A stretch of 64,000 nt of DNA from Cafeteria roenbergensis (lineage: Eukaryota > Sar > Bigyra > Bicosoecida > Cafeteriaceae). The stretch covers positions 1 to 64,000 of the forward strand of contig VLTN01000025.1 in NCBI GenBank assembly GCA_008330645.1, in the 5' to 3' direction. The translations under genes and the position numbers were made by a program. Shown here in pieces: positions 19,694-29,480 of this stretch (position 1 is the first letter of the stretch; every line of letters starts with the position of its first letter). The notes below the pieces were generated by a model. It was not told the origin of the DNA, did no database searches, and saw nothing but the letters and a program-made list of their open reading frames with translations.

Positions 19694-21562
19694 TCACTCG
19701 GCAGCAGCATCCCCCGCCGCCTTGACCGCCTTGATGCGGCGAGCAGCCCGCTCGCTGCCCCCGGCAGCTGCCTCGCGCCGCTTCGTCGCCGCCATGGAGC
19801 CCCAGGAGGTGCCCGCGATGTATGCGCGCACGCTCTCGGCCTCCTTCAGCGAGGCCGCCGCCGCCCCGGGGCCCAGCGCCACGCCCGTGAGCGTCGCCTC
19901 CCGCTTGTTTGCGAAGAGGCGCCGCACGCGCACGCTGTCGGGGAAGCAGCATGCCCCGGCCGCGGCAATCGCCTGCGGGACCTCCTCGTCCAAGAACGTG
20001 CCGGTGCCGGCGACTTGCTTGAGCGTAACCACCACAAGAGCGCCCCGCGCCACCACCCCGCTCGCCGCAGCCACCAGCAGCTGCAACACCGCCTCCGCCG
20101 GCCGCGTGTTCATGTCGCTCACCCACGCGTCCACGCTGCCCTCCCCGTGCTCTGCCGCGATGCGGGGCAGCGCCTCTTGGATCGTGCAGCGCATGTGCTC
20201 CACGCCAGCCGGAAGAGCCGGTGCGAGGGCGCCGGGGTCCACCGCAAGCACGCGGGGGCAGTGCGCGTCGTCCACCAGGCACTGGCTCCAGCCCCCAGGG
20301 CTCGCGCCGGCATCCACGGCAAGGCGAAGCGTCTTGGCCATGGCGCGCCGCCACTCGGGCGTGCCTGAAGCCGCCGCCGCTGCTGGCGACGCTCCCGCCG
20401 CCTTTGCCGTCTCCAACGGCGGTGTTGTTGTCGTTGTTGCTGCTGCTGCTCCTGTGGCCGCGGGCGGTTCGGCAGGCTTGCCGGCTACTGCGGTCTGCGC
20501 CGCCGCCGCCGCCGCCGTCGGGAGGGCGCCCACCCGCGACAGTGCCTCTCTGAGCTTCCAGAAGGCACCGCACACCGGGGGCAGCACCCCTGCGGGGCGG
20601 CACGCGTCCCTGTTCTGCGCGAAGTGGCCCGCGAAGATGGACGGACGGCACGCCCCCACGAACCACTTGCCAGACTTGGGGTGGAACGCCGCCCCCACCA
20701 CCGCGCGGAACGAGTGGCGGCACGAGTAGATGCGCGCGGGGGCGCTGGACGCAGGCCGCAGGCTGGAGAACGACGCGCTGGGGTGCCGCTCAAGGGGGCG
20801 GCTGAAGCGCTTGTTGTCGACAGCCGCCGTGCCGCGCTGCCCCCGGCGCAGCAGGCCCGCCTTCCAAGGCGACGGAAGCTCCTCCAGAAGCACGGACAGC
20901 ACGCCGTCGGCGACGTCGCGCGGCCACGCCTGCACGCGGGCCACCACCACCGGCCGCTCGTCTCCGTCGTCGGCGGCAGCCTCGTCCGCCAGCGCCTTCT
21001 CCTCGTCGCTCTCAGTCGAATCCGCCGCCTCCTTGTCCGCAGGCAGCGCTGGAAGCCGCGCAGACCGGGCCTCTTCGGCAGCACCCGCGGACACCGCCGT
21101 CTGGACGCGCAGCGCAAGCGCGGCGGCGCGGTCCATGGCCTCCTGGCAGTCCGTCAGCACCTCGTCGCAGGGGAGCATCCCGAGCAAGGCCGATCCCACG
21201 CACGGATCGGCCCCGAGCTCAGTCGCAAACGCGTCCCGGGCGACCTCGAGGTTCGTAGGGTACGGCCTGGCCGCTGCGCCCGCGGCGCCCTCGGCAACTT
21301 CGCGCGACGCACTCTGGCCCGCCGGCACGGGGTCTGACAGCCTGTGGCCCTCAAACCCCTCGAAGCGGATGCCAACGACAGCGCTGCTGCCCCCGTGCGG
21401 AGGAGGCGCGATGAAGGGCTTGACAATGGGCGTGCCGAGCCGGTCCGCAAGGTCTTGCACAAACTCCACCATGCGCTCGGCGTGGCTGGTCTGGCAGTGA
21501 ACGAGCAGGTCCGGCACAAAAAACTTCGCGGGGCGCGGCACTGACGAAGCGGGCGTTGCCAT
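19694..21562 (-). CDS. RlmM-like FtsJ-family RNA 2'-O-methyltransferase
   Basis: An intronless frame of 622 codons from the ATG at 21562 (MATPASSV); the open frame continues upstream only through non-ATG codons. The C-terminal half is an FtsJ/RrmJ fold: SAM motif I DAGASPGGWSQCL, motif IV AWVSDMNTRP, the strand LVVVTLKQ, and FANKREATLTGV near the end. The K-D-K-E catalytic tetrad can be followed as the Lys of FWKLREAL, the Asp of SDM, the Lys of TLK and the Glu of KREAT. Upstream regions resemble the N-terminal part of bacterial RlmM, which methylates a 23S rRNA cytidine ribose. An Ala/Thr-rich insert of about 60 residues separates the first Lys from motif I. The substrate here is unknown; rRNA or snRNA is likely. 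The compartment is not evident. Confidence 0.75.
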   Translation of the reverse strand: MATPASSVPRPAKFFVPDLLVHCQTSHAERMVEFVQDLADRLGTPIVKPFIAPPPHGGSSAVVGIRFEGFEGHRLSDPVPAGQSASREVAEGAAGAAARPYPTNLEVARDAFATELGADPCVGSALLGMLPCDEVLTDCQEAMDRAAALALRVQTAVSAGAAEEARSARLPALPADKEAADSTESDEEKALADEAAADDGDERPVVVARVQAWPRDVADGVLSVLLEELPSPWKAGLLRRGQRGTAAVDNKRFSRPLERHPSASFSSLRPASSAPARIYSCRHSFRAVVGAAFHPKSGKWFVGACRPSIFAGHFAQNRDACRPAGVLPPVCGAFWKLREALSRVGALPTAAAAAAQTAVAGKPAEPPAATGAAAATTTTTPPLETAKAAGASPAAAAASGTPEWRRAMAKTLRLAVDAGASPGGWSQCLVDDAHCPRVLAVDPGALAPALPAGVEHMRCTIQEALPRIAAEHGEGSVDAWVSDMNTRPAEAVLQLLVAAASGVVARGALVVVTLKQVAGTGTFLDEEVPQAIAAAGACCFPDSVRVRRLFANKREATLTGVALGPGAAAASLKEAESVRAYIAGTSWGSMAATKRREAAAGGSERAARRIKAVKAAGDAAAE

Positions 21563-21774
21563 GACGCCTGGTCGCACCTGTGGCGCGCGTGTGCCCCGCG
21601 CGGGCGGCGTGGTTGCAGCGCGGCGCAAAATGCAGAGCCCGTCGCTTGCGGGGCGCCGCGGCCGACAGGCACACACGCACGCACATGCCCCCCAACCCCC
21701 CTGCCCCCGCTTCCCCTTTCGCCCTGCACACGCCACCCGCGCCCACGGTGTCGGCGCGAGAGGCGGCTACCCCT

Positions 21775-23328
21775 CTACAGCTCGGTGCCCGCGGCGCTGC
21801 CCGCCGCGCCCCCTGCCTGGCTCCTCCTCCACGCGAAGGCGAGCGTGAAGAGCACCACGAGCCCAACGAGGGTGGCCAGGAAGTAGCCCACCCGCTGCCA
21901 CGCGTTGTCGTCCGGGCTCCCGAAGATGCCCGGGCTGCGGAAATAGATGAGCCCGGCGCCCACGCGACCGTCGAGCGACGCTGCGCCCCGCGGCGAGAGC
22001 GCTCGCACTCCCGCGGTCTCGTCGCGCACAGTGGCATCGCGCTCAACCGTCCACCGCCCGCTGCCCTTGTCGGTGAGCGTGGCCGTGGCCGCGGCGAGGG
22101 ACCCCTTTGGCGGCAGGAACAGCAGCTGAACCGCCGGCCTGGCCTTCCCGCTCTCCGGCGCGAAGGCGATGACCAGGGCGGGGGACGACGCCACGGGCCA
22201 GCCGAAGGGGGCCGTGCCGCTGGCTGGCTGGAAGCGGAAGGCCGCGGGGCCGAGCAGCGCCGACCAGGCTCGCGCTGCCATGGTGGGGTTGCGAGAGCGA
22301 ACCAGCAGCCCAAAGAAGCTTCCAGCAGTAGCAGCAGGGCCCCCCTCCGCTGCATCAGCTGGGCTCCCCTCCGATGCATCAGCAGGGCTCCCCTCCGCTG
22401 CAGCGGTGGCGGGGGCAGCGGCAGCCGGCTCCCAATCGGCGCCGAGGGCTGCTCGCAGCACGAACAGCGAGACGCGCCGATCGACCGCCGCCTCGGCTGA
22501 GTCATCTCCGGCCAGGGAAGGAGCCGCCGCCCCCGCAGCACCAGCCCCCGCAGCAGCCCCCGCAGCACCAGCCCCCGCAGCAGCCCCCGCAGCAGCCCCC
22601 GCAGCAGCCCCCGCAGCAGCCCCCGCAGCAGCCCCCGCAGCAGCCCCCGCGGCAGTGCCAGCAGCAGCTGTCGCTGCCGATGGGCCCTCGCCCGCAACCG
22701 GCCGAGCCACCAGCGGCAGAGCCCTGCCCACGCCGCACTGGTGAACCGAGAGCGTCAGCCCCGACACCGGGTCCCGCACGGTGGCGCTGAGGAGGGGGCG
22801 CTCCTTGCGCCGCCGCCGCTCGGCCGCAGTCTCTGGCCGCTGGCCGGAGTGAGACTTTCGCTTCACGCTCACCAGCCCCATATCGTCGCGGTCGTCGCTG
22901 GCCCGGGCACTGAGCAGCTCCGCCGCGCCGGTCTCCAGGCCGGCCGAGCCCCACCTGGCCGCCACTCCCTCGACGTCCATGGTGACGGCGCAGAGCCGGA
23001 TGCCGGGCTCGTCGTCGAGGCAGCTCGGGGCCCCGCCGCAAACGACCGACGCGCCCCCGCACTCCTTCACCAGCGCCGCCGGGGCAGGCCATCGCACAAT
23101 GCAGCGCAGCCCCTCCATGGTCAGCAGCACAAGGGCCCAAACGGCCGTGCTCCTCGAGTGCTCCAGCGACCCGAAGGAGGCCGTCGCTCCCAGCTGGACC
23201 AGGGCCCGCGTGAGAGCCGCCGCCTCGCCCGCGTCGGGCACGGTCACGACCAGGGCCGGGAGCGCGCAGGCCGCGCTTCGGATCATTGCGTCGAGTGGCT
23301 CTGCGGCCGGCTTGGCTGCCGCCGCCAT
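21775..23328 (-). CDS. Uncharacterised protein with C-terminal membrane anchor and Gly-Ala repeat
   Basis: An intronless frame of 517 codons from the ATG at 23328; upstream in-frame codons are non-ATG. The N-terminal part (ALVVTVPDAGEAAALTRALV ... RLCAVTMDVEGVAARWG) and a later part (RNPTMAARAWSALLG ... VQLLFLPP) each look a little like one half of a vicinal-oxygen-chelate (glyoxalase-like) domain, but this is weak. Between them lies about 60 residues of GAAA repeats encoded by a 12-bp minisatellite and PADA/EGSPAD repeats. Near the C-terminus a single strong hydrophobic helix (YFLATLVGLVVLFTLAFAW) is followed by RRS, so it is probably tail-anchored with the bulk in the cytosol. It is divergent from COX17, whose ATG is 258 bp away. 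Confidence 0.55.
   Translation of the reverse strand: MAAAAKPAAEPLDAMIRSAACALPALVVTVPDAGEAAALTRALVQLGATASFGSLEHSRSTAVWALVLLTMEGLRCIVRWPAPAALVKECGGASVVCGGAPSCLDDEPGIRLCAVTMDVEGVAARWGSAGLETGAAELLSARASDDRDDMGLVSVKRKSHSGQRPETAAERRRRKERPLLSATVRDPVSGLTLSVHQCGVGRALPLVARPVAGEGPSAATAAAGTAAGAAAGAAAGAAAGAAAGAAAGAAAGAGAAGAAAGAGAAGAAAPSLAGDDSAEAAVDRRVSLFVLRAALGADWEPAAAAPATAAAEGSPADASEGSPADAAEGGPAATAGSFFGLLVRSRNPTMAARAWSALLGPAAFRFQPASGTAPFGWPVASSPALVIAFAPESGKARPAVQLLFLPPKGSLAAATATLTDKGSGRWTVERDATVRDETAGVRALSPRGAASLDGRVGAGLIYFRSPGIFGSPDDNAWQRVGYFLATLVGLVVLFTLAFAWRRSQAGGAAGSAAGTEL
22530..22655. repeat. 12-bp coding minisatellite (GAAA repeats)
   Basis: About ten tandem copies of cccgcagcagcc and variants encode Gly-Ala-Ala-Ala units of the tail-anchored protein on the minus strand. 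It is in frame throughout, so copy-number change would not break the gene. Confidence 0.85.
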
Positions 23329-23586
23329 GGCCGCGTGTCGGAGAGCTTTGCTCGCGAGCCCGGCAGCCCGACGAGGCGCAGGAGTGTCAGGCGCGGTCCG
23401 GGCCGCGACTCCCTGGCTTGCCAAGCGCTCCGCTGCGGGTGCGTCGCGCGCGCAACAGCGCCGGGCCGGCGGCCGGCAGAGCCGGACCCGGCGGGAAAGG
23501 CGCGCCGAGGGGGGGCGGTGTCGGCGACCGGCCGGTGACTGGGCGAGCGCCGGCCTTCACTCTCGCTCCCACGCGCGCAGGCGACC

Positions 23587-23835
23587 ATGGGCAACTCCTC
23601 CAGCACCGCCACCCCCGCCGCCCCCGTGGCGGTGGCCGCGCCTGCGGCCGCCGCGGAGAAGCCTTGCGCCGGCGGCCCCAAGCTCGGCAAGTCGGGCAAG
23701 AAGATTTGCTGCTCGTGCCCCGAAACGAAGCGCATTCGCGACGCATGCGTCGTCGAGAAGGGCCAGGAGCACTGCGCTGCCGAAATCGAGGCGCACAAGG
23801 TCTGCTTGCGCTCCGAAGGCTTCGTCGTGGAGTGA
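23587..23835 (+). CDS. COX17: COX17, copper chaperone for cytochrome c oxidase
   Basis: An 82-codon single exon, with ATG in a gcgaccATGG context. COX17 carries copper in the mitochondrial intermembrane space to SCO1 and COX11 for cytochrome oxidase assembly. The signature is complete: CCSCPETK (41-48), whose Cys pair binds Cu(I), and twin CX9C motifs, C44-C54 and C63-C73, for MIA40-driven oxidative folding. The last part ([19 protein letters not shown]) matches the family closely. It carries an N-terminal Ala/Pro extension of about 24 residues beginning MGNSSST, which fits an N-myristoylation signal and would be odd for this compartment. The upstream gene on the other strand starts 258 bp away. 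Confidence 0.95.
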   Translation: MGNSSSTATPAAPVAVAAPAAAAEKPCAGGPKLGKSGKKICCSCPETKRIRDACVVEKGQEHCAAEIEAHKVCLRSEGFVVE

Positions 23836-24149
23836 GCTGCGGAAAGGCTTGCGTTCAACTCTGTGGCGAACCTCGCGGCTTTGTGCCGCCCCTCCCGGGC
23901 GGGGAGCGGCACCGCGGGCTCCCAGCTTCGTGTGCTTTGGTGTGCGGTTGAGCAGCCTGCGTTGTGCGCCTGGGCGCCGCTTCAATCGCGCATCCGGCAG
24001 TGCAGCGGGCAGTTGCGACGCGCTCCGCAGCTGACGCACGCGAACGGCTGTGCCTGGCGCCAGCATCCGGAGCAGTGGCGGGGCAGAAGCACCAACACAC
24101 AAAAGGCCCACAGACACAGTTGCCGCGTCGGTGTGCGACACGGCCCGGC
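23836..24149. other. Convergent intergenic region
   Basis: This stretch holds the 3' flanks of COX17 and of the dioxygenase gene. It contains an A/C-rich patch (accaacacacaaaaggccca) near 24090-24110. No gene is seen. Confidence 0.4.
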
Positions 24150-26215
24150 TTAGCCCACGCACCCGTTGGCGGGGTGCGCTCCAGCACCGCGGCGGCCAAA
24201 CTGGGAGCACAGCACCTCCTGACGGCTCTGGAAGTCGTCAATGTTGACGTAGGCGCCTCGCAGGCGGCGCACGAGCCCGTCCTCCGGCACAGGCAGCCCC
24301 GACTCGGCGTCCGGGCCGAAGGACATGCGGCCGTGGAGCATCCGCCGGTTGTTGAACACAATCATGGTGCCCTCCTCCAGGCGCTCGCAGTGCGCGCCCA
24401 CGCCGGACCTGGCCAGGGCGTCCATCGCGTCGGAGAGAGCGGCCATGCCGCGGCGGTGCTCCACGCCCACCTGCGGGTGCGACACGCGCAGCGCTCCCTC
24501 GAAGGGCGGCGCCCACGACGCCGCCACCACGGCGCCCGCAGCGCGCGCCGCGGCCACCCACGCCTCGTGCGGCACGGCGTCGCCCGCCGCGATGGCGTCC
24601 TCGGGTGAGCTTGCGCCGCCCACGGCCGCTCCCAGCGCAAAGCCCATCGCAGCGGGCGACGCCACCGCGAGCGCCGGGCGCCGGTACACCATATGGGCTG
24701 GGTGCTCCCGCTTGTAGTGGATCTTTTGCAAGGTCACGGGCACCGTGGCGAGGGCCACGAACGCGCGCGGGTCCACCTCCCGCAGGGCCTCGCCGGCCGC
24801 CACCGCGTCCACCAGCACGCTCTCGCCGCCGCGCAGCCCCGCGTCGAAGCGCATGCAGTGAAGCAGCTGCAGCCCCGGCGGGGACTCGTAGTAGGCGAGG
24901 TCCTGGTGCCCCTCGAGGAAGCAGGGGCTGTAGGCCGCGTTGATCGGGTCCGTGGTGCTCTCCACCGTAAACGTCTCGCCGTACAGCGTCGTCTGCACGG
25001 CCCACCCCAGCCGGCGAGCCATCCGGGCCACGGCGTCCTCGGCGTCGCCCCCGTCCGCGGAGGCCGCTGCGTGCGTCCCGCTCCCGGTCACAGCCACCGC
25101 GCCCACCTCGGACAGCGCCGTGGCAGCGCGCCACAGCCCCTCCTCGCTGGCCATGATGTCGCCCATCTCGAACCGCGGGAGCAACGACGTGTCCCGGGAA
25201 AACGCGCGCGCCTGCGCGGCTGTGGCCTTGGCCTTGGCGCTCAAACCCACCGGGGCGCCGCCCGCCGCTCCTTCCGAGTCTTCGGTGTCGGCAACGGCAT
25301 CCGCATCCGCATCCGCATCAGCAGCAGCATCGGCAGCGCCTCCCGCGGCGGCGCCTGCAGCCTTCACTGTCTCCCCTCGCGGGCCCGAGGGCGGCACTGG
25401 GTTGCCGCACAGCAGGAGGGGGCGGCCGAAGCGGGGGCTGAGGCCCTCCGCGCCGTCCGCGGCGCCCAGGCCCGACGCGGCGCTCATGAGCGCACGCGGA
25501 CCGCCCGGGCCACTCTCGCCCCGCCAGTGGTGGAACGCCACCCACTGCAGGGGAAAGAAACCGACGCCCTCGTCCTCCGACGCCCACGCCACGCGCAGCA
25601 CGCCCTCGGGCCCCGGCGGGTCGTGCTCGGCCGCGAACTTGTCGGCCGAGTAGAGGAGGTCCAGCGTCGAGCCCCCCGCCCAGGGCGCGGACTCAACGAG
25701 GGCCGCCTCTCGCACGGCTGGCGGCTGGCGCAGCTCGGACGACTCGGTCAGGCGCTGCCCGGACGAAGGGTCGCGATGGTGGCTGCTGTTGGCCCACAGC
25801 CTGCGGGGAGTCGCGCAGAGTCGGCCGGAGCGGCACGGGGCGCCGGCGGCATTGCTGGCGGCGCGGGCCAACTGGCACAGCCCAGGGCGGCTGGGTTCGC
25901 AGCGGGTTCCAGCGCGCAGGCGGGAACTTTCAGTCCGTCAGGCATGCACAGTCCTTGTCCGCAGCCCGTCAGACGGCAATCGGGTTGCGCGGCGCGCGCG
26001 CAGCGTTCGCAGGCTCACCAGCCAGTGTCAATGCGCAGCCCGCCGGGGACAGTCACCACGCCGGCTGCGTGGTCGACAACCGGGCCCGCGCTCGCGTGCA
26101 GCCCCGCACGCGGCACGAAGCAGCTGGCCGCCCCGTGCCCCTCGCTCGCGAGGCTGCCTGCAGCTCGCCCCGCTGCGGCAGCGGGCTTTGCCGCTGCCCT
26201 GGCCACGCTCCGCAT
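24150..26215 (-). CDS. Gamma-butyrobetaine / trimethyllysine dioxygenase (carnitine synthesis)
   Basis: Exons complement(26019..26215) and (24150..25800), joined by a 218-nt GTGAGC...CCGCAG intron, give 615 residues. Splicing restores the N-terminal domain across the junction (GLRIDTGW then LWANSSHHRDPSSGQRL), which strongly supports it. The family uses Fe(II), 2-oxoglutarate and O2 to hydroxylate trimethyllysine or gamma-butyrobetaine. The iron site is visible as H-x-D in LEGHQDLAYYESPPGLQLLH and the distal His in MIVFNNRRMLHGR. The N-terminus (MRSVARAAAKPAAAAGRAAG) is Arg/Ala-rich without acids, as for mitochondrial import. An Ala/Asp-rich insert of about 60 residues lies between the two domains. 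Which of the two carnitine steps it serves cannot be told from sequence alone. Confidence 0.85.
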
Positions 26216-26543
26216 CGCCGAGCAAGCACGAGTCCGGCGTTGGTCGCCGCGGTGCGCGGGCCTCGGCACGGCGCACGAGTCTGGCCGTCGCTGCCCACAA
26301 GTTGCTGCCCAGCTCTGCCGACAGGGCGGAGCGCCCCGCTGCCGGCGGCGGCGCCCTGCTGCCGGCGGGCCGAGCGCTGCCAGGCCGGACAGTCGCAGCG
26401 GCGGCACCCCGTCCTGGGGCGCGCGGCGTTGCCGTGGGCAGGGCGGGGTGGCAAGCTCGAGCAGGTTCGATGGGGCGCAAGGCGCAAGAATGCATCGCAA
26501 AATGCAGCGCAGTTTTGTTTCGCACGGCCCGAGCGACGGCCTG
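26216..26543. other. Intergenic between tandem minus-strand genes
   Basis: Short open frames only. This is the promoter side of the dioxygenase gene and the 3' flank of the PX gene. No element was recognised. Confidence 0.35.
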
Positions 26544-29135
26544 TCACACACCCATTGCACGCACCACGGTGAGAACCGACGAGTAGTCGCTGAGCGCAGC
26601 AGTTGCGTCCTCCTCTGCCTGCATGATGCGGGGAAGCAGCTCCGCGGCCGCCGCCTCCGCGTCGCCGCCCCCGCGGCCTTCCGCCGCGGCCATAACGGCC
26701 TCGCGCGCCTTTCCCAGCTGCGCGACGGCCACCCTCGCGCGCAGGACCAGCGTCTGCAGGGCCGGCTCGCGCCTGGGGTCTGTCCTGGTCAGGTCCAGGG
26801 TGGCGAGGCGCGCTGCCAAGGCGGCCACGCCCTGCTCTGCCGCGCTCACGCCGTCCGCCGTCAGCATGGGGTTGGCCGCCACCTCCTCCGCGCCGCCATC
26901 CGCGGCGCCGCCGACGCACCCTGCGCCGCCCACGGCGGCGGCCGCCCCTCCCGACGGGTAGCCGCCCGCATGGGCGTGGCTGGGCAGCGCGGTGGGGGAC
27001 ATGAGGCCGGCCAGCGCAGACTCCGCTCCCGCCGCGTCGGATGACGGCGGCGGGTGGTGGCGCGCGGCCGCGCCGCGGGGCAGGTCGGGCCTCGGCGGGG
27101 TGCCGTGGGCTGCGCCGGTGGGCGAGAAGATGCCTGGGTCAATGTCGTCATCGCCGTCGTCGCCGGCGCCGGCGCCGCCGCCACCGTGCCCGGCGCCGCC
27201 CACTCTGTGCGCTCCGCCGGCGCGCAACGCAGCACGAGCAGCCGCCACGGAGGGCGAGAATGGGGCGTCCTGCGGTGCCCCCGCGCCGCGGCCAGCGGAC
27301 TGGTCGCGCGGCACGCGGATGCCGAGCGAGGCGAGCCGGCCCGGCGCCACCGCCAGGCGAGCCCCGGCGCGGTCGGGTGTGCTGGCAGCCGCTGCGGGGC
27401 GGCCTGCCGGCGCGGGCCCACCCACCCCGACGCCAATGGCCGCCACGGCCGCCGCGGCGTCCTCCTCCGCGAAGCGGTTGAACAGGTCGGCGAGGCGGGG
27501 CGTGAGCGTGAGGAACCTGTCGACCTCGTCCAAGTCCGTCACCCACGGGAACCGCTGCAACACGTCGTTGAGCCACTGGGCGAGGCCCTTCCGCCGGCTC
27601 TCCACAACGCTGGCGCCCGTGCTCCAGCCGAAGAGGCTCTTGCCCGGAAGGCGCGGAACCGCCACGGCCGGGCCAGCTGCGGCCGCGGACGCCTCCAGGC
27701 GCGGCTGCAGCACGAGCGCCAGAGCGTCGAACTCGCTGTAGCGGCGGGCGACGAGCCAGCTGCGGCTCGCGCTGGCGCGCTCCCAGCGGCAGCGCAGCAC
27801 GTACTCGGTGAAGGTCTTGCCCTGGTCGCTGCCCTCCTGCGTGCCGTACACGTCGGCGGTGAGCAGCCCGCCGCGGAGGGGGGTGGTGATCGCGGACTGC
27901 CGGCCCCCCGCGGCAGAGGGGGCGGGGGCGCTCGCGGCGGCCGGCGCCGGGGCGGGGGCGGGGGCGGCGCTCTCGGCTGGGGCGGCGGCAGGGGCGGGGG
28001 CGGGGGCGGGGGCGGGGGCGGCGCTCTCGGCTGGGGCGGGGGCGGCTGCTGCTGGGGCGGGGGCGGCTGCTGCTGGGGCGGCGGAAGAGCCTCCTGCCGC
28101 CCCGGGCGCCGCCTCAACAGTCGCTGCAGCATCAGCGGTTGCTGTTGGCTCCGCTGCTGGTGCTGTGCCAGCCGCAGCCGTGGAGGCGCCTGGCTCGTCA
28201 GGCTGGCCGACTTGCGCCGCCGCCGCCTCCTCCTCCCCGGTCTCTGCCCCAGCCTCCTCGGCAGCGATTTCCGCGACGGACGCGCTCGCGGGAAGCCCCA
28301 CGTGCTCCTCTGGCGCTGCCGCTGGTGCGGGGGGCGCCGCTGCCTTCGCTTCGGCCTCGCCGCGCGCGCTGCCGCTCCCACCGGCAGCGTGCCAACCGCT
28401 GTGCTCGCCTGCCTCGGCTTCGCGCTGGCGGCGAAGCTTGCGCAAGGCGCGCAGCTTGTCTGCCTCGCGGAGGACGGCCACGAGCTCGAGCCGGCGCGCC
28501 GGCACCGGCACCGCGGCAGCCGCCAAGGGCAACACCTTTTCGGTCGCCTCCTCGCCCAGCACCCGCTCGACGGCGTCATAGTACTGCTTGGCATTGATGC
28601 GCTCGTGGCGGAACGCGGCGCTTGCCTGCTTGAAGAGCTTGAGCATGTCGGAGGAGCCGTGAGTTGCATCAGTCAGCGCGCGAATCAGCGCCGCTTCCCT
28701 CTGCCCCTGCAGCCGCTCGTGCCGCGCCTTGCGCGCAGCTTCCTTCTCGGCGTCCTGGTCAGCCTCGTCACCGTCGTCGAGGCTGCGCATGGCCGCCACG
28801 GCGGGACGGCCGGCGGCCGCCGGGGCGCGCGACAGCGGCTTTTCCACTGGCGTTCCCAGCCCGAGCCCTCCGGGCGACGCCGTGCCGGGGGGCCCAGCCC
28901 CCGCGGGCGACGACCCCGCGCTGTCGGCGGCAGTGAGGCGCGAGGCGCCATCGTGCGCACGGGCAGGGGGCGCATCGGCAGTCCCGGCCTGCCCCGGGCG
29001 GGCCCCGGAGGCAGCGGCCTGCGTGCGCCGCTGCTTTGCCGCCTCAAGCTGAGCGCGCAGGGCCTGCGTCTCCGCGTCGTCCTCGCTCTCCGACTCGTCG
29101 GACAGCGCCGGGTCCCTGTTGTCGATCGCAGCCAT
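26544..29135 (-). CDS. PX-domain (phosphoinositide-binding) protein with a ZNF598/Hel2-like helical segment
   Basis: An intronless frame of 863 codons; the ATG at 29135 is followed by an acidic stretch (DESESEDDAETQALRAQLE). At about 150-215 lies a helical segment, MLKLFKQASAAFRHERINAK then YYDAVERVLG then ARRLELVAVL, which follows the pattern found near the C-terminus of the ribosome-collision ubiquitin ligase ZNF598/Hel2. A long Ala/Pro linker follows, then a PX domain at about 425-545: YVLRCRWERA, the conserved RRYSEFDALA, PRLPGK and RRKGLAQWLNDVLQRFPWV. PX domains bind PI3P on endosomes. The C-terminal third is low complexity with a final helical segment rather than a clear BAR domain. 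A role in endosomal sorting is inferred. It diverges from U2SURP. Confidence 0.75.
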   Translation of the reverse strand: MAAIDNRDPALSDESESEDDAETQALRAQLEAAKQRRTQAAASGARPGQAGTADAPPARAHDGASRLTAADSAGSSPAGAGPPGTASPGGLGLGTPVEKPLSRAPAAAGRPAVAAMRSLDDGDEADQDAEKEAARKARHERLQGQREAALIRALTDATHGSSDMLKLFKQASAAFRHERINAKQYYDAVERVLGEEATEKVLPLAAAAVPVPARRLELVAVLREADKLRALRKLRRQREAEAGEHSGWHAAGGSGSARGEAEAKAAAPPAPAAAPEEHVGLPASASVAEIAAEEAGAETGEEEAAAAQVGQPDEPGASTAAAGTAPAAEPTATADAAATVEAAPGAAGGSSAAPAAAAPAPAAAAPAPAESAAPAPAPAPAPAAAPAESAAPAPAPAPAAASAPAPSAAGGRQSAITTPLRGGLLTADVYGTQEGSDQGKTFTEYVLRCRWERASASRSWLVARRYSEFDALALVLQPRLEASAAAAGPAVAVPRLPGKSLFGWSTGASVVESRRKGLAQWLNDVLQRFPWVTDLDEVDRFLTLTPRLADLFNRFAEEDAAAAVAAIGVGVGGPAPAGRPAAAASTPDRAGARLAVAPGRLASLGIRVPRDQSAGRGAGAPQDAPFSPSVAAARAALRAGGAHRVGGAGHGGGGAGAGDDGDDDIDPGIFSPTGAAHGTPPRPDLPRGAAARHHPPPSSDAAGAESALAGLMSPTALPSHAHAGGYPSGGAAAAVGGAGCVGGAADGGAEEVAANPMLTADGVSAAEQGVAALAARLATLDLTRTDPRREPALQTLVLRARVAVAQLGKAREAVMAAAEGRGGGDAEAAAAELLPRIMQAEEDATAALSDYSSVLTVVRAMGV

Positions 29136-29480
29136 TACGCTCAACCTCGGGGCCGGGGGAGCGGGGCCGCTGGGTGGCGAGGGCGGCTGCGGGTGCCCGG
29201 GCCGCGCGCAGGGGGGGCATCGCGAGCTTTCGCGAGAGGCAACACGGCCCTTGCCGACGCCTCCTCAAGCCGGCCCTGCGACAGCTCTGCTCGCCGCCGG
29301 AGCGCCGGCCCAGCGGTCCCCAACGGCAGCTCCCCGCCCGCCCACACGCGCACACACGCGTTCCTTTTCCAAGGGTTGCCGCCCGCAGTCGGCCCCGAGC
29401 TCGTCGGCGCAGCCCCGGGTGCTTGCCCGACGAGGAGCCAGGCGATCGGGCGCGAGGAGCAGGAATCGCTGCCCGCCGGC
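29136..29480. promoter_or_regulatory. Divergent promoter region
   Basis: This region of 345 bp lies between the ATG of the PX protein and the ATG of U2SURP, and so contains both promoters. A cacgcgcacacacgcgttcc run at about 29345-29365 is the only simple-sequence feature. Confidence 0.35.

Noticed and set aside
22530-22655. CRISPR-like regular repeat
   Set aside because: It is an in-frame 12-bp coding minisatellite without spacers, in a eukaryotic gene.
21775-23328. Confident call of a glyoxalase (VOC) enzyme
   Set aside because: Only loose beta-alpha patterns match, no metal-binding His/Glu set could be placed, so it was kept as uncharacterised.
27054-29480. Upstream extension of the U2SURP frame by about 800 codons
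   Set aside because: It runs antisense to the PX-domain gene. The U2SURP-like start MAAARTKLSFGLKAKGKGRK at 29481 is the natural N-terminus.
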